Shown here: piece by piece, positions 1 to 5,912 of the stretch
Position numbering within the stretch: position 1 is the stretch's first letter
How the letters are laid out: the number at the start of each line of letters is the position of its first letter
The notes under the pieces: generated by a model
What the model was told of the DNA's origin: nothing
What the model saw: only the letters and a program-made list of their open reading frames with translations
Databases searched by the model: none
Position numbers and translations under genes: made by a program
Assembly (NCBI GenBank): GCA_012744295.1
Contig: JAAYIB010000208.1
Coordinates: forward strand, 1 to 6,793
Source: Acholeplasmataceae bacterium
GTDB taxonomy: Bacteria > Bacillota > Negativicutes > Acidaminococcales > Acidaminococcaceae
Direction of reading: 5' to 3'
Length of the DNA: 6,793 nt

Positions 1-19
1 ATATAAAGATGGTGAGTGC

Positions 20-1768
20 ATGCTAAAATCTCTGCATATACGTAATTTCGCCTTGATTGCAGAAGCCAAGATAGAGTTTACGCCCGGTTTCAATCTTTTC
101 TCAGGTGAAACCGGGGCCGGAAAGTCAATTTTGATTGACGCGCTGGGGATAGTATTGGGAAACAGGGCCTCAGCTGAATACATCCGAGAGGGAGAAGACA
201 GCTTTTGGGTTCAGGCTGTATTTGAGATTACCGATTCCGCCGAGACGAACAGACTTTTGTCTGATTTTGGAATAGCTGTGGACGAAGACTTTTTGTTTAT
301 GAGCCGCAAGTTTTTAAAGACAGGCAAGAGCATGAACGCCATTAACGGCGCACAGGTTCCTCTCAATCTGATACAGCAGCTTGCGGAGCAACTTATCGAC
401 ATTCACGGGCAGCACGAAAACCAAAGACTTCTTAAAACGGGTGAGCCGTTGAATCTTGTTGATACTTATGGTTTTTGCGAGGTATCACCTGCGAAGGCTG
501 AATACCGGGAGTTATTTACCGAATATGTCGAGGCAAGAAAGGAGCTCGCGCTTTTACAAGCTAAAAATGCGGATAGTGAAAGATTGAAAGATTCCCTGCA
601 ATGGGAAATACAAGAAATCAAAGAAGCACATGTCATAGTTGGCGAAGAAGAACAGCTTCAGGGAAAAATTCGCAAGCTTGCGAACAATTCCAGAATTCTG
701 GCAGGCACAACGGCCGCGTATGACTTGCTTAACGGCGGTGAGGATGGTATGCCGGGAGTTTTGACTGAGTTAAGCAATGCACGCGCAAAAATCGTGGGCG
801 TTAAAGCTTATGACGAAGAGCTTGAAGCTTACTGCAGCATTTTCGAAAGTGCGTTGATTTCGCTGGAAGAAGCCCGCAGAGAACTTGGCAGTTACATAGA
901 GAAAGACAGTTTTGACCCCAATGCTTTGACAGCTCTACAAGAAAGGCAGGACTTGCTTTACAGGCTTAAGAAGAAATACGGACCTGGCCTTGCCGATGTT
1001 TTGTTCTATCTTGAGAAAGCCGAAGCTCAGCTGGAGGAACTGGAACATTTGGAGGAAAACATCTCAAAGGCAACTAAAAAACTTAATGCATTGCTGGGTC
1101 GATTAGAAGAAAAAGCGGACATACTGACAAAAATTAGATGTAAATTTGCGGAAAAACTTTCAGATTACGTTACCTGTCACGTCCGTGATCTGGCAATGCC
1201 GGAAAGCGTTTTTTCCATCAAACTGATGTCTAAAGATGAGTATGCTTTTGAAGGCCGTGACGAAGCACAAATTTATTTTAAAGCAAATCCCGGGCAGGAG
1301 CTGAGGCCTTTGGCCAAGGTTGCCTCTGGCGGAGAGCTTTCCAGGATAGCCCTCGCCGTCAAGACTGTTCTGCTCGAAAAATCGGCCGTACCGACAATGG
1401 TTTTCGACGAAGTCGATACCGGCGTGGGTGGTGTTACCGCCGAGAGAATGGCTGAGAAAATTGCGATTATTTCGCAAATGAAACAAGTCCTCTGCGTTAC
1501 CCACCTTGCACAAATTGCCAGTTTTGCAGACAATCACCTGTACATCGAAAAGGTTGTACAAAAAAACCGCACGGCAACACTAATCAAAAAATTGGATGAA
1601 GACGGACGTATCGAGGAAATCATGCGGATGGCGGGAGGGAGCAGCATGACAGAAGCTTCACGTTTAAATGCCGTGCAGCTCATCGCGTCCGCAGATGATA
1701 TCAAAGCAAAACTCGAATCAGGTAAAGATTGGTTGCGTCTGAATGAAGATAAGCAGACATTATTTTGA
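20..1768 (+). CDS. recN: DNA repair protein RecN
   Basis: RecN is an SMC-like ATPase acting on the nucleoid early in double-strand break repair by homologous recombination. The 582-residue product is full length or slightly long for the family. Visible motifs are the N-terminal LHIRNFALI strand, Walker A GETGAGKS (29-36), the DIHGQHENQ Q-loop segment (127-135), a long charged central region (about 160-380) expected to form the coiled-coil arm, the ABC signature VASGGELSR (434-442), Walker B TMVFDEVDTG (459-468) and the H-loop VTHLAQIA (493-500). All ATPase motifs are intact. ATG 20 is chosen because the family begins with this M-L-x-x-L-x-I-R-N-F motif. The SD before it (GGTGAG at 11-16) is weak and close, and the reading frame stays open upstream to the window edge, so translation may be coupled to a preceding gene. 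Only 19 upstream bases are present, so a LexA site cannot be judged. The Nudix gene follows after 17 bases, probably co-transcribed. Confidence 0.97.
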   Translation: MLKSLHIRNFALIAEAKIEFTPGFNLFSGETGAGKSILIDALGIVLGNRASAEYIREGEDSFWVQAVFEITDSAETNRLLSDFGIAVDEDFLFMSRKFLKTGKSMNAINGAQVPLNLIQQLAEQLIDIHGQHENQRLLKTGEPLNLVDTYGFCEVSPAKAEYRELFTEYVEARKELALLQAKNADSERLKDSLQWEIQEIKEAHVIVGEEEQLQGKIRKLANNSRILAGTTAAYDLLNGGEDGMPGVLTELSNARAKIVGVKAYDEELEAYCSIFESALISLEEARRELGSYIEKDSFDPNALTALQERQDLLYRLKKKYGPGLADVLFYLEKAEAQLEELEHLEENISKATKKLNALLGRLEEKADILTKIRCKFAEKLSDYVTCHVRDLAMPESVFSIKLMSKDEYAFEGRDEAQIYFKANPGQELRPLAKVASGGELSRIALAVKTVLLEKSAVPTMVFDEVDTGVGGVTAERMAEKIAIISQMKQVLCVTHLAQIASFADNHLYIEKVVQKNRTATLIKKLDEDGRIEEIMRMAGGSSMTEASRLNAVQLIASADDIKAKLESGKDWLRLNEDKQTLF

Positions 1769-1785
1769 AAGAAGGCTGAAAGCTT

Positions 1786-2337
1786 GTGAGTGATTTTTCC
1801 TTGACCGAGCGCAAAATTTCTTCAACTACTGTTTTTGAGGGAAATTTGCTGAAAGTTAGCGTAGATACTGTCTTTCTGCCGAACGGCAGAAAGACCGGAC
1901 GCGAAATCGTACGTCATCCGGGGGCCGCAGCGGTTCTGCCGGTTCTTGATAGCGGCTCCATGGTTTTTGTCAAACAATACCGTTATCCGATGTCAATGGC
2001 AATGTTCGAAATTCCTGCCGGAAAGCTTAACGCCGGCGAAGAGCCGAAGGACTGCGCTTTTCGCGAGCTTTCCGAAGAAACCGGCTACGAGGCTTCAAAA
2101 CTGGTCAAACTTGGCATAATAGCAACCACGCCTGGCTTTACAGATGAGGTTATTCACTTGTTTGCTGCTTCCGGTCTCACGTTGCACGAGCCCCACAGTG
2201 ATGAAGACGAGTTTATTGAGGTTTGCGTCTTTTCACCTGAGGAAGTTCGCCAAAAGCTTTCAAACGGAGAAATTTTTGATGCAAAAACAATCAGCGCCCT
2301 TTGTTTTTATTTTTTGCTGCAGGGTGAACGGATGTAA
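1786..2337 (+). CDS. nudF: Nudix hydrolase, ADP-ribose pyrophosphatase type
   Basis: The 183-residue product fits cytosolic ADP-ribose/ADP-sugar pyrophosphatases of the NudF/YqkG type, which split ADP-ribose into AMP and ribose 5-phosphate and so remove a reactive nucleotide sugar. The Nudix box GX5EX7REUXEEXGU is complete at residues 79-101: G79, E85, then R93-E94-L95-S96-E97-E98-T99-G100-Y101. The preceding VKQYRYP (62-68) and EIPAGK (75-80) and the following TTPGFTDEVIH (114-124) are typical of the ADP-ribose subfamily. The start is GTG 1786, with GAAGG at 1771-1775 ten bases before it; no better in-frame ATG precedes the conserved region. The gene lies 17 bases after recN, suggesting one transcript. 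No terminator is visible after its stop, so read-through into spoVS is possible. The exact substrate cannot be read from sequence, because related Nudix enzymes accept other ADP-sugars. The gene symbol is by family resemblance. Confidence 0.9.
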   Translation: MSDFSLTERKISSTTVFEGNLLKVSVDTVFLPNGRKTGREIVRHPGAAAVLPVLDSGSMVFVKQYRYPMSMAMFEIPAGKLNAGEEPKDCAFRELSEETGYEASKLVKLGIIATTPGFTDEVIHLFAASGLTLHEPHSDEDEFIEVCVFSPEEVRQKLSNGEIFDAKTISALCFYFLLQGERM

Positions 2338-2361
2338 GCAATATTACATGTATACTGTATA
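2332..2361. promoter_or_regulatory. Two small operator-like dyads upstream of spoVS
   Basis: A perfect dyad, ATGTAA-N6-TTACAT, spans 2332-2349 and includes the nudF stop codon. Right beside it is TATAC-T-GTATA (2351-2361), which overlaps a TATAAT hexamer at 2360-2365. The layout resembles a repressor site at a promoter. However, no good -35 hexamer lies at the right distance from TATAAT, and I cannot match either dyad to a known regulator. AT-rich spacer DNA yields such dyads by chance fairly often. Confidence 0.25.
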
Positions 2362-2374
2362 TAATCTTTTTACG

Positions 2375-2401
2375 GCAGGATAAATCGGAATAACAACGAA
2401 C
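2375..2401 (+). promoter_or_regulatory. Candidate sigma-H promoter of spoVS
   Basis: GCAGGATAA at 2375-2383 matches the Bacillus sigma-H -35 consensus RnAGGAwWW at every position. After 11 bases, AACGAAC at 2395-2401 matches the -10 consensus RnnGAAT except for the final T. The spacer is within the usual 11-12. The start of transcription would lie near 2408, giving spoVS a leader of about 40 bases. B. subtilis spoVS is known to depend on sigma-H, so position and function agree. The match is by eye only. Confidence 0.5.
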
Positions 2402-2449
2402 TTCATTATATTAAAGCTGAACTTACGCTTCGGGGAAGGAGTTGTTTGA

Positions 2450-2710
2450 ATGGATGTACTAAAAGTTTCGGCAAAATCCAATCCAAATTCAGTAGCAGGC
2501 GCTTTAGCTGGTGTTTTGCGGGAACATGGCAAAGCTGAGATGCAGGCAATCGGCGCCGGGGCCTTGAACCAGTCTATTAAGGCCATCGCAATTGCCAGGG
2601 GTTTTGTAGCTCCCAGCGGTATGGATTTAGTATGTATTCCTGCTTTTATCGAAATTGAGATAGAAGGTGGACAGCGTACTGCAATTAAACTTTTAGTAGA
2701 GCCACGCTGA
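2450..2710 (+). CDS. spoVS: Stage V sporulation protein S
   Basis: The 86-residue product has the usual SpoVS length and sequence: MDVLKVSAKS at the N-terminus, SVAGALAGVLREHGKAEMQAIGAGALNQ in the middle (residues 14-41), IKAIAIARGFVAPSG (43-57) and an EIEGG-RTAIKL-VEP C-terminus. SpoVS is a small cytosolic protein with an Alba-like fold; in B. subtilis its loss blocks sporulation at stage V (coat assembly and core dehydration) and it is thought to act as a regulator. ATG 2450 has a strong SD, GGAAGGAG at 2434-2441, eight bases upstream. A sigma-H-like promoter lies just before it and a strong terminator just after, so the gene can be its own transcription unit despite following nudF on the same strand. 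No signal peptide or membrane segment is seen. SpoVS homologues also occur in some non-sporulating bacteria, so the gene alone does not prove spore formation. Confidence 0.96.
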   Translation: MDVLKVSAKSNPNSVAGALAGVLREHGKAEMQAIGAGALNQSIKAIAIARGFVAPSGMDLVCIPAFIEIEIEGGQRTAIKLLVEPR

Positions 2711-2715
2711 GGCTA

Positions 2716-2763
2716 GGGCATAAAAAAACTTCTTCGGCAGACCGAAGAAGTTTTTTTATGCCC
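2716..2763. terminator. Bidirectional intrinsic terminator
   Basis: A perfect 22-bp inverted repeat (2716-2737 paired with 2742-2763) has the four-base loop CAGA. The upper stem is CTTCTTCGG/CCGAAGAAG, flanked by seven A on the left and seven T on the right, so either strand gives a hairpin followed by a U run. The outer GGGCAT/ATGCCC arms extend the pairing. It sits five bases after the spoVS stop and six bases beyond the stop of the converging aminotransferase gene, so it can end both transcripts. Confidence 0.93.
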
Positions 2764-2769
2764 GATGGC

Positions 2770-3951
2770 TTATTTGCGGTATTTGTTTATGAAGCGTCCG
2801 ATACGTTCCAAAGCAATCTTAAGGTTTTCCTGCGAATAGGCATATGAGCAGCGAATAAATCCTTCGCCGCAGTCTCCGAAGATGGAACCTGGTATTACCA
2901 GAACTTCCTCTTCCTCAAGAAGTTTCTCGACGAAATCCATGCTGGAAAGACCGGTTTCCTTGATGCAGGGGAATACATAGAAGGCGCCTTCGGGAGAGTA
3001 AAGGGGAACATTCATTTTTTTAAAGCCGTCAATCATTATTTTTCTGCGCTCATCATATTCCCGGACCATGGAAGAGACATCTTCCCTACAATGTCTAAGG
3101 GCAGCAATCGCACCGTATTGAGCGGTAGCATTTGGACAAAGCACTACATGCTGATGGATCTGGTTTATGGCAGCAATTGCTTTTGCTGGGGCCGTTATGT
3201 AACCGAGACGAAGACCGGTCATGGCGTAAGCTTTGGAAAAACCGTTTAAAACGATTGTGCGGTCCCGGAATTCAGGAAACGAGGTGAACATGGTGTGACG
3301 GTTTTGACCATAGGTAAGATGCGCATAAAGCTCGTCTGAAATAATGATGAGGTTATGCCTTAAGGCCCAGTCGCCAATTTCCTTGATTTGTTCCCTTGTC
3401 ATGATAGCGCCGGTCGGATTATTGGGGTAACCAAGCAATATTGCCTTTGTTGCAGGAGTTACGGCTTTTTCCAGATCGTCAATAGTTGGAACGAACTTAT
3501 TCTCAAGATAGGTTTCGACCGATATTGGTTTTGCCCCTGCAAGGATGATGCATGCCTTGTTAGCGACATAACAAGGTTCGGGAATAATAATTTCGTCTCC
3601 TTCTGCTAAAAAAGTCCGCAGAACAACGTATAATGCTTCACTGACGCCGACCGTAACCATAATTTCTGTCTGCGGGTCATATGCGACACCATAATTATTA
3701 AAGGTATCGTCCGCAATGGCCTTACGCAATTCCAAAAGGCCAAGTGTTGAAGTATAAGAGCTTTTACCTGCAAGAATGCTTTCAATAGTAGCCTCTCGCA
3801 CCTTTGCGGGTACGTCAAAATCAGGTTCGCCGACACTTAATGGTACAATGTCAGGATTGCTGGCAGTTATTTCTAAAAATTTTGCCAGCCCTGATTGCGG
3901 CAAGGCTTTAATACAAGGAGATATTGCTTTGGTGAAATCAAAAGTTGACAT
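2770..3951 (-). CDS. Class I/II PLP-dependent aminotransferase (aspartate aminotransferase family)
   Basis: This is a cytosolic fold-type I transaminase moving an amino group between an amino acid and a 2-oxo acid. Numbering from the preferred start (393 residues), it shows the substrate-loop motif VGEPDF (40-45), YPNNPTG (175-181, N178), SDELYAH with D206 and Y209 for the PLP ring, the Schiff-base lysine K240 in GFSKAYAMTGLRLGY, R248 near the phosphate, and R367 in FIRCSY for the substrate carboxylate. All catalytic positions are present. Start choice: ATG at 3951 has AAAGGCGG (minus strand, 3959-3966) seven bases upstream, whereas the in-frame ATG at 3969, which adds six residues, has no good SD. 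Resemblance is to the AspC/PatA-like group, so aspartate, an aromatic amino acid or N-acetyl-diaminopimelate are all possible substrates; I therefore give no symbol. It converges on spoVS and diverges from rpsB, so the neighbours do not indicate a pathway. Confidence 0.93.
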   Translation of the reverse strand: MSTFDFTKAISPCIKALPQSGLAKFLEITASNPDIVPLSVGEPDFDVPAKVREATIESILAGKSSYTSTLGLLELRKAIADDTFNNYGVAYDPQTEIMVTVGVSEALYVVLRTFLAEGDEIIIPEPCYVANKACIILAGAKPISVETYLENKFVPTIDDLEKAVTPATKAILLGYPNNPTGAIMTREQIKEIGDWALRHNLIIISDELYAHLTYGQNRHTMFTSFPEFRDRTIVLNGFSKAYAMTGLRLGYITAPAKAIAAINQIHQHVVLCPNATAQYGAIAALRHCREDVSSMVREYDERRKIMIDGFKKMNVPLYSPEGAFYVFPCIKETGLSSMDFVEKLLEEEEVLVIPGSIFGDCGEGFIRCSYAYSQENLKIALERIGRFINKYRK

Positions 3952-4174
3952 TGACAGACCGCCTTTCATACCAGATAGTTACCGCCAGGCGTGCCGGCTG
4001 CAGAAAATAATTTTATATTCGTTATATCTTCGCATGGTAGAAAAACTCAATATAACTTCCGTATAATTTATCATATTCAAGCTTTCTTGGCAATGTTTTG
4101 GTCTCAATAATTATGTATTCATCTTAAGCACGAACATTTGTCAGTAAACGTGCGCGGAGAGAATTAAACAACAC
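3952..4174. other. Divergent intergenic spacer, aminotransferase to rpsB
   Basis: About 340 gene-free bases separate the aminotransferase and rpsB starts, and this entry covers the part before the rpsB promoter. It is AT-rich, holds the aminotransferase SD (3959-3966) and a candidate minus-strand promoter (4021-4050), and includes a weak dyad, GCACG (4128-4132) with CGTGC (4149-4153). Open frames crossing it have no family resemblance and no convincing SD. I see no RNA gene or terminator here. Confidence 0.6.
4021..4050 (-). promoter_or_regulatory. Candidate sigma-A promoter of the aminotransferase gene
   Basis: Read on the minus strand, TTGAGT (4045-4050) is a -35 with four of six consensus bases, and TATAAC (4021-4026) is a -10 with five of six, separated by 18 bases. 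Transcription would start near 4014, about 60 bases before ATG 3951. Other AT-rich hexamers nearby make the choice uncertain. Confidence 0.35.
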
Positions 4175-4203
4175 TTGTGGGAATCACCCTGATGTGATAT
4201 AAT
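4175..4203 (+). promoter_or_regulatory. Sigma-A promoter of rpsB, extended -10
   Basis: TTGTGG (4175-4180) is followed after 17 bases by a perfect TATAAT (4198-4203), which is preceded by TGA to form the extended -10 TGnTATAAT (4195-4203). The strong -10 can offset the weak -35. Transcription should start near 4210, giving rpsB a leader of about 100 nt. This also rules out the in-frame TTG at 4213 as the rpsB start. Confidence 0.75.
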
Positions 4204-4224
4204 AACCATCGGTTGAAAAACACA

Positions 4225-4303
4225 CGCGGTTGGTTGCGTCTTCTGTCCAGACTGTTCAGACTGGTTACTGACGAAAAGAAGGCCGCGGAGGAAAAACAGG
4301 AGG
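4225..4303 (+). promoter_or_regulatory. Structured rpsB leader RNA, candidate S2 autoregulatory element
   Basis: The rpsB leader can form a nested hairpin of three stem segments. CGCGG (4225-4229) pairs with CCGCG (4283-4287); inside it CGTC (4237-4240) pairs with GACG (4270-4273); inside that CCAG (4247-4250) pairs with CTGG (4261-4264), topped after an A-A mismatch by CT/AG and a GTTC loop. In a competing fold, TCTTCTG (4239-4245) pairs with CAGGAGG (4297-4303), five Watson-Crick and two G-U pairs, which would hide the rpsB SD. The two folds share 4239-4240 and so exclude each other. Ribosomal protein operons often regulate themselves through such leaders, and rpsB has one in enterobacteria. 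The structure was drawn by eye without energy calculation. Confidence 0.45.
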
Positions 4304-4311
4304 AATTTAAA

Positions 4312-5067
4312 ATGGCAATTATTTCAATGAAGCAACTACTTGAGGCCGGCGTACATTTCGGTCATCAAACCAGACGCTGGAACCCCAAAATGGCTCCGTA
4401 CATTTTTACGGAAAGAAACGGCATTTACATCATTGACTTGCAAAAAACCGTTAAAAAAGTCGAGACAGCTTACAATTTCCTGCGCGAAGTAGCAGGCCGC
4501 GGCGAGAGCATCCTTTTTGTCGGTACGAAGAAACAAGCTCAGGACGCTATGCGTGACGAAGCTCTGCGCGCCAATATGTTCTATGTAAATGAAAGATGGC
4601 TCGGCGGCATGCTGACCAACTTCAAAACAATCCAGGCAAGAATCAGCCGTTTGCGTAAATTAGAGGAAATGGAAGCTAAAGGCACATTTGAACTGCTTCC
4701 GAAAAAAGAAGTATTGGGCCTGCGCCATGAAATGGCCAAGCTTACTAAATATCTCGGCGGCATTAAGGATATGAAGAAGCTCCCGGGAGCGTTATTTATA
4801 GTTGACCCGCGCAAAGAGCACATTGCCGTGCTTGAAGCCCACAAGCTTAATATCCCGATTGTCGCGACTGTTGACACCAACTGTGACCCGGACGAAATCG
4901 ACTATGTTATTCCTGCCAATGACGATGCTATCCGTGCAGTCAAACTTTTGACCGGAAAAATGGCTGACGCCGTTTTGGAAGGGCGTCAAGGTCTGCAGAT
5001 GGAAAAAGCAGCCGCAGAGGCCAGGGAAGCTGTTGCTGTTGAAGAAACCGATTCTACTGAGGAGTAA
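4312..5067 (+). CDS. rpsB: 30S ribosomal protein S2
   Basis: S2 is a late-assembling protein of the small ribosomal subunit, located between head and body and needed for S1 binding where S1 exists. The 251-residue product is of normal length. It begins MAIISMKQLLEAGVHFGHQTRRWNPKM, the S2 N-terminal signature, and has NGIYIIDLQKT (36-46), FVGTKKQAQ (69-77), RWLGGMLTNF (95-104) and the second signature, roughly PGALFIVDPRKEHIAV (158-173) through NIPIVATVDTNCDP (180-193). The C-terminal tail is Ala/Glu-rich and acidic, as is common. ATG 4312 is the start: AGGAGG (4298-4303) lies eight bases upstream and homology begins exactly there. An in-frame TTG at 4213 would add 33 unrelated residues and coincides with the predicted transcription start, so it is rejected. 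The gene leads the rpsB-tsf unit, with tsf 33 bases downstream. Confidence 0.98.
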   Translation: MAIISMKQLLEAGVHFGHQTRRWNPKMAPYIFTERNGIYIIDLQKTVKKVETAYNFLREVAGRGESILFVGTKKQAQDAMRDEALRANMFYVNERWLGGMLTNFKTIQARISRLRKLEEMEAKGTFELLPKKEVLGLRHEMAKLTKYLGGIKDMKKLPGALFIVDPRKEHIAVLEAHKLNIPIVATVDTNCDPDEIDYVIPANDDAIRAVKLLTGKMADAVLEGRQGLQMEKAAAEAREAVAVEETDSTEE

Positions 5068-5100
5068 TCATTGATTTATCATTAAGGAGGAATTTAGTAT

Positions 5101-5751
5101 ATGGCCGAAATAACAGCTGCTTTAGTTAAAGAACTGCGTGAACGTACCGGCGCCGGCATGATGGACTGCAAGAAGGCGTTAACCGAAACAGCAGGAGACA
5201 TAGAGAAGGCAATTGATTTTCTGCGTGAGAAAGGCTTGGCCGCTGCCGCCAAAAAAGCCGGCAGAGTTGCTGCAGAGGGTTTAGTGGAAGCATATATTCA
5301 TGCCGGCGGAAGAATTGGCGTGCTGGTGGAAGTGAACTGCGAAACCGACTTTGTTGCGAAGACTGACGCCTTCAGGGCTTTGGCGAAAGACATTGCAATG
5401 CATATCGCTGCTGCAAATCCGACTTATCTCAAACGCGACGAAGTTCCTATGAGCGAACTCGAGCATGAAAAAGAAGTTCTTGCAGAACAGGCCCGCAATG
5501 AGGGCAAACCGGAAAAAATCATTGAAAAAATGGTGTCAGGCCGCATTGAAAAATATTATAAGGAAGTCTGCCTGCTTGACCAATCCTTCGTTAAGGATCC
5601 GGACAAGTCCATCAGCGATTTAATTACGGAAAGCATTGCCAAGATTGGCGAAAACATTTCCATTCGTCGCTTCTCCCGTTATCATCTTGGCGAGGGCATC
5701 GAAAAGAAAGAAACAGATTTCGCTGCCGAAGTAATGGCGTTTGTGAAATAA
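5101..5751 (+). CDS. tsf: Translation elongation factor Ts
   Basis: EF-Ts is the cytosolic exchange factor that removes GDP from EF-Tu so that EF-Tu can bind GTP and aminoacyl-tRNA again. The N-terminal UBA-like domain reads MAEITAALVKELRERTGAGMMDCKKAL (1-27), followed by GDIEKAIDFLREKGLAAAAKKAGR (32-55). The core has the EF-Tu-contacting motif TDFVAK (82-87, with D83 and F84) and C-terminal LLDQSFVKD (158-166). At 216 residues it is the short form, lacking much of the second core subdomain of the E. coli protein (283 residues); this is usual in clostridia and relatives and is not a truncation. ATG 5101 has AAGGAGG at 5084-5090, ten bases upstream. The gene ends with tandem TAA TAA stops and is followed by an intrinsic terminator. 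It is co-transcribed with rpsB, the classic pairing. Confidence 0.98.
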   Translation: MAEITAALVKELRERTGAGMMDCKKALTETAGDIEKAIDFLREKGLAAAAKKAGRVAAEGLVEAYIHAGGRIGVLVEVNCETDFVAKTDAFRALAKDIAMHIAAANPTYLKRDEVPMSELEHEKEVLAEQARNEGKPEKIIEKMVSGRIEKYYKEVCLLDQSFVKDPDKSISDLITESIAKIGENISIRRFSRYHLGEGIEKKETDFAAEVMAFVK

Positions 5752-5761
5752 TAAAGACAAT

Positions 5762-5794
5762 AAATAAGAGAACACATTTGTGTTCTCTTATTTT
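5762..5794 (+). terminator. Intrinsic terminator after tsf
   Basis: A perfect 14-bp stem (5762-5775 with 5780-5793) closes a four-base ATTT loop: AGAGAACAC/GTGTTCTCT with an A/T-rich base. Its 3' arm ends in TTATTTTA, serving as the U tract. It lies about ten bases after the tsf stop and should end most rpsB-tsf transcription. The modest U tract may allow read-through into pyrH. Confidence 0.85.
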
Positions 5795-5912
5795 ATGAGC
5801 AACAGAGCGTAAAAAGCTGCAAACTTTAAAATGTTTTGTGTTATTAAAGAGGAAATTAAGACGATGTGTAGAATTTAAATTGAATGAAGGGCCTTAAGGG
5901 AGGTAATATGAA
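5795..5912 (+). other. pyrH upstream region
   Basis: About 118 AT-rich bases lie between the tsf terminator and pyrH. The stretch should contain a pyrH promoter unless read-through suffices. The best -10-like hexamer is TAGAAT (5869-5874), but no convincing -35 precedes it, so I do not call a promoter. A mini-ORF of four codons (ATG 5864 to TAA 5878, MCRI) follows an SD-like AAGAGG (5847-5852). The pyrH SD, AAGGGAGGT, is at 5896-5904. No stable hairpin is evident. Confidence 0.4.

Noticed and set aside
1..26. Possible tail of an upstream gene, frame 3 reading IKMVSAC and stopping at TAA 24-26, overlapping the recN start
   Set aside because: argR often precedes recN and an overlap would explain the weak recN SD, but seven codons without a recognisable motif are too few to support a call. 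Frame 1 stops at 4-6 and could equally be the end of the upstream gene.
1160..1561. Long minus-strand open frames inside recN
   Set aside because: They are antisense to conserved recN ATPase motifs, have no family resemblance, and are typical coding-strand shadows.
2344..2586. Minus-strand open frame opposite spoVS
   Set aside because: It overlaps the well-supported spoVS gene, resembles nothing, and lacks a supporting SD.
3952..3969. Six-residue longer start of the aminotransferase (ATG at 3969)
   Set aside because: No good SD precedes it, and its first codons contain the AAAGGCGG that is well placed for ATG 3951.
4131..4144. LexA/DinR-like sequence CGAACATTTGTCAG upstream of rpsB
   Set aside because: The second half-site GTCAG departs from GTTCG at two positions, and rpsB and the aminotransferase are not expected SOS genes.
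4213..4311. 33-codon N-terminal extension of rpsB from TTG 4213
   Set aside because: There is no SD before it, it lies at the predicted transcription start, the extra residues are unlike S2, and ATG 4312 has a strong SD.
5892..5899. CCTTAAGG palindrome next to the pyrH SD
   Set aside because: The eight-base palindrome has no loop, so it cannot form a hairpin, and it is too short to call an operator.
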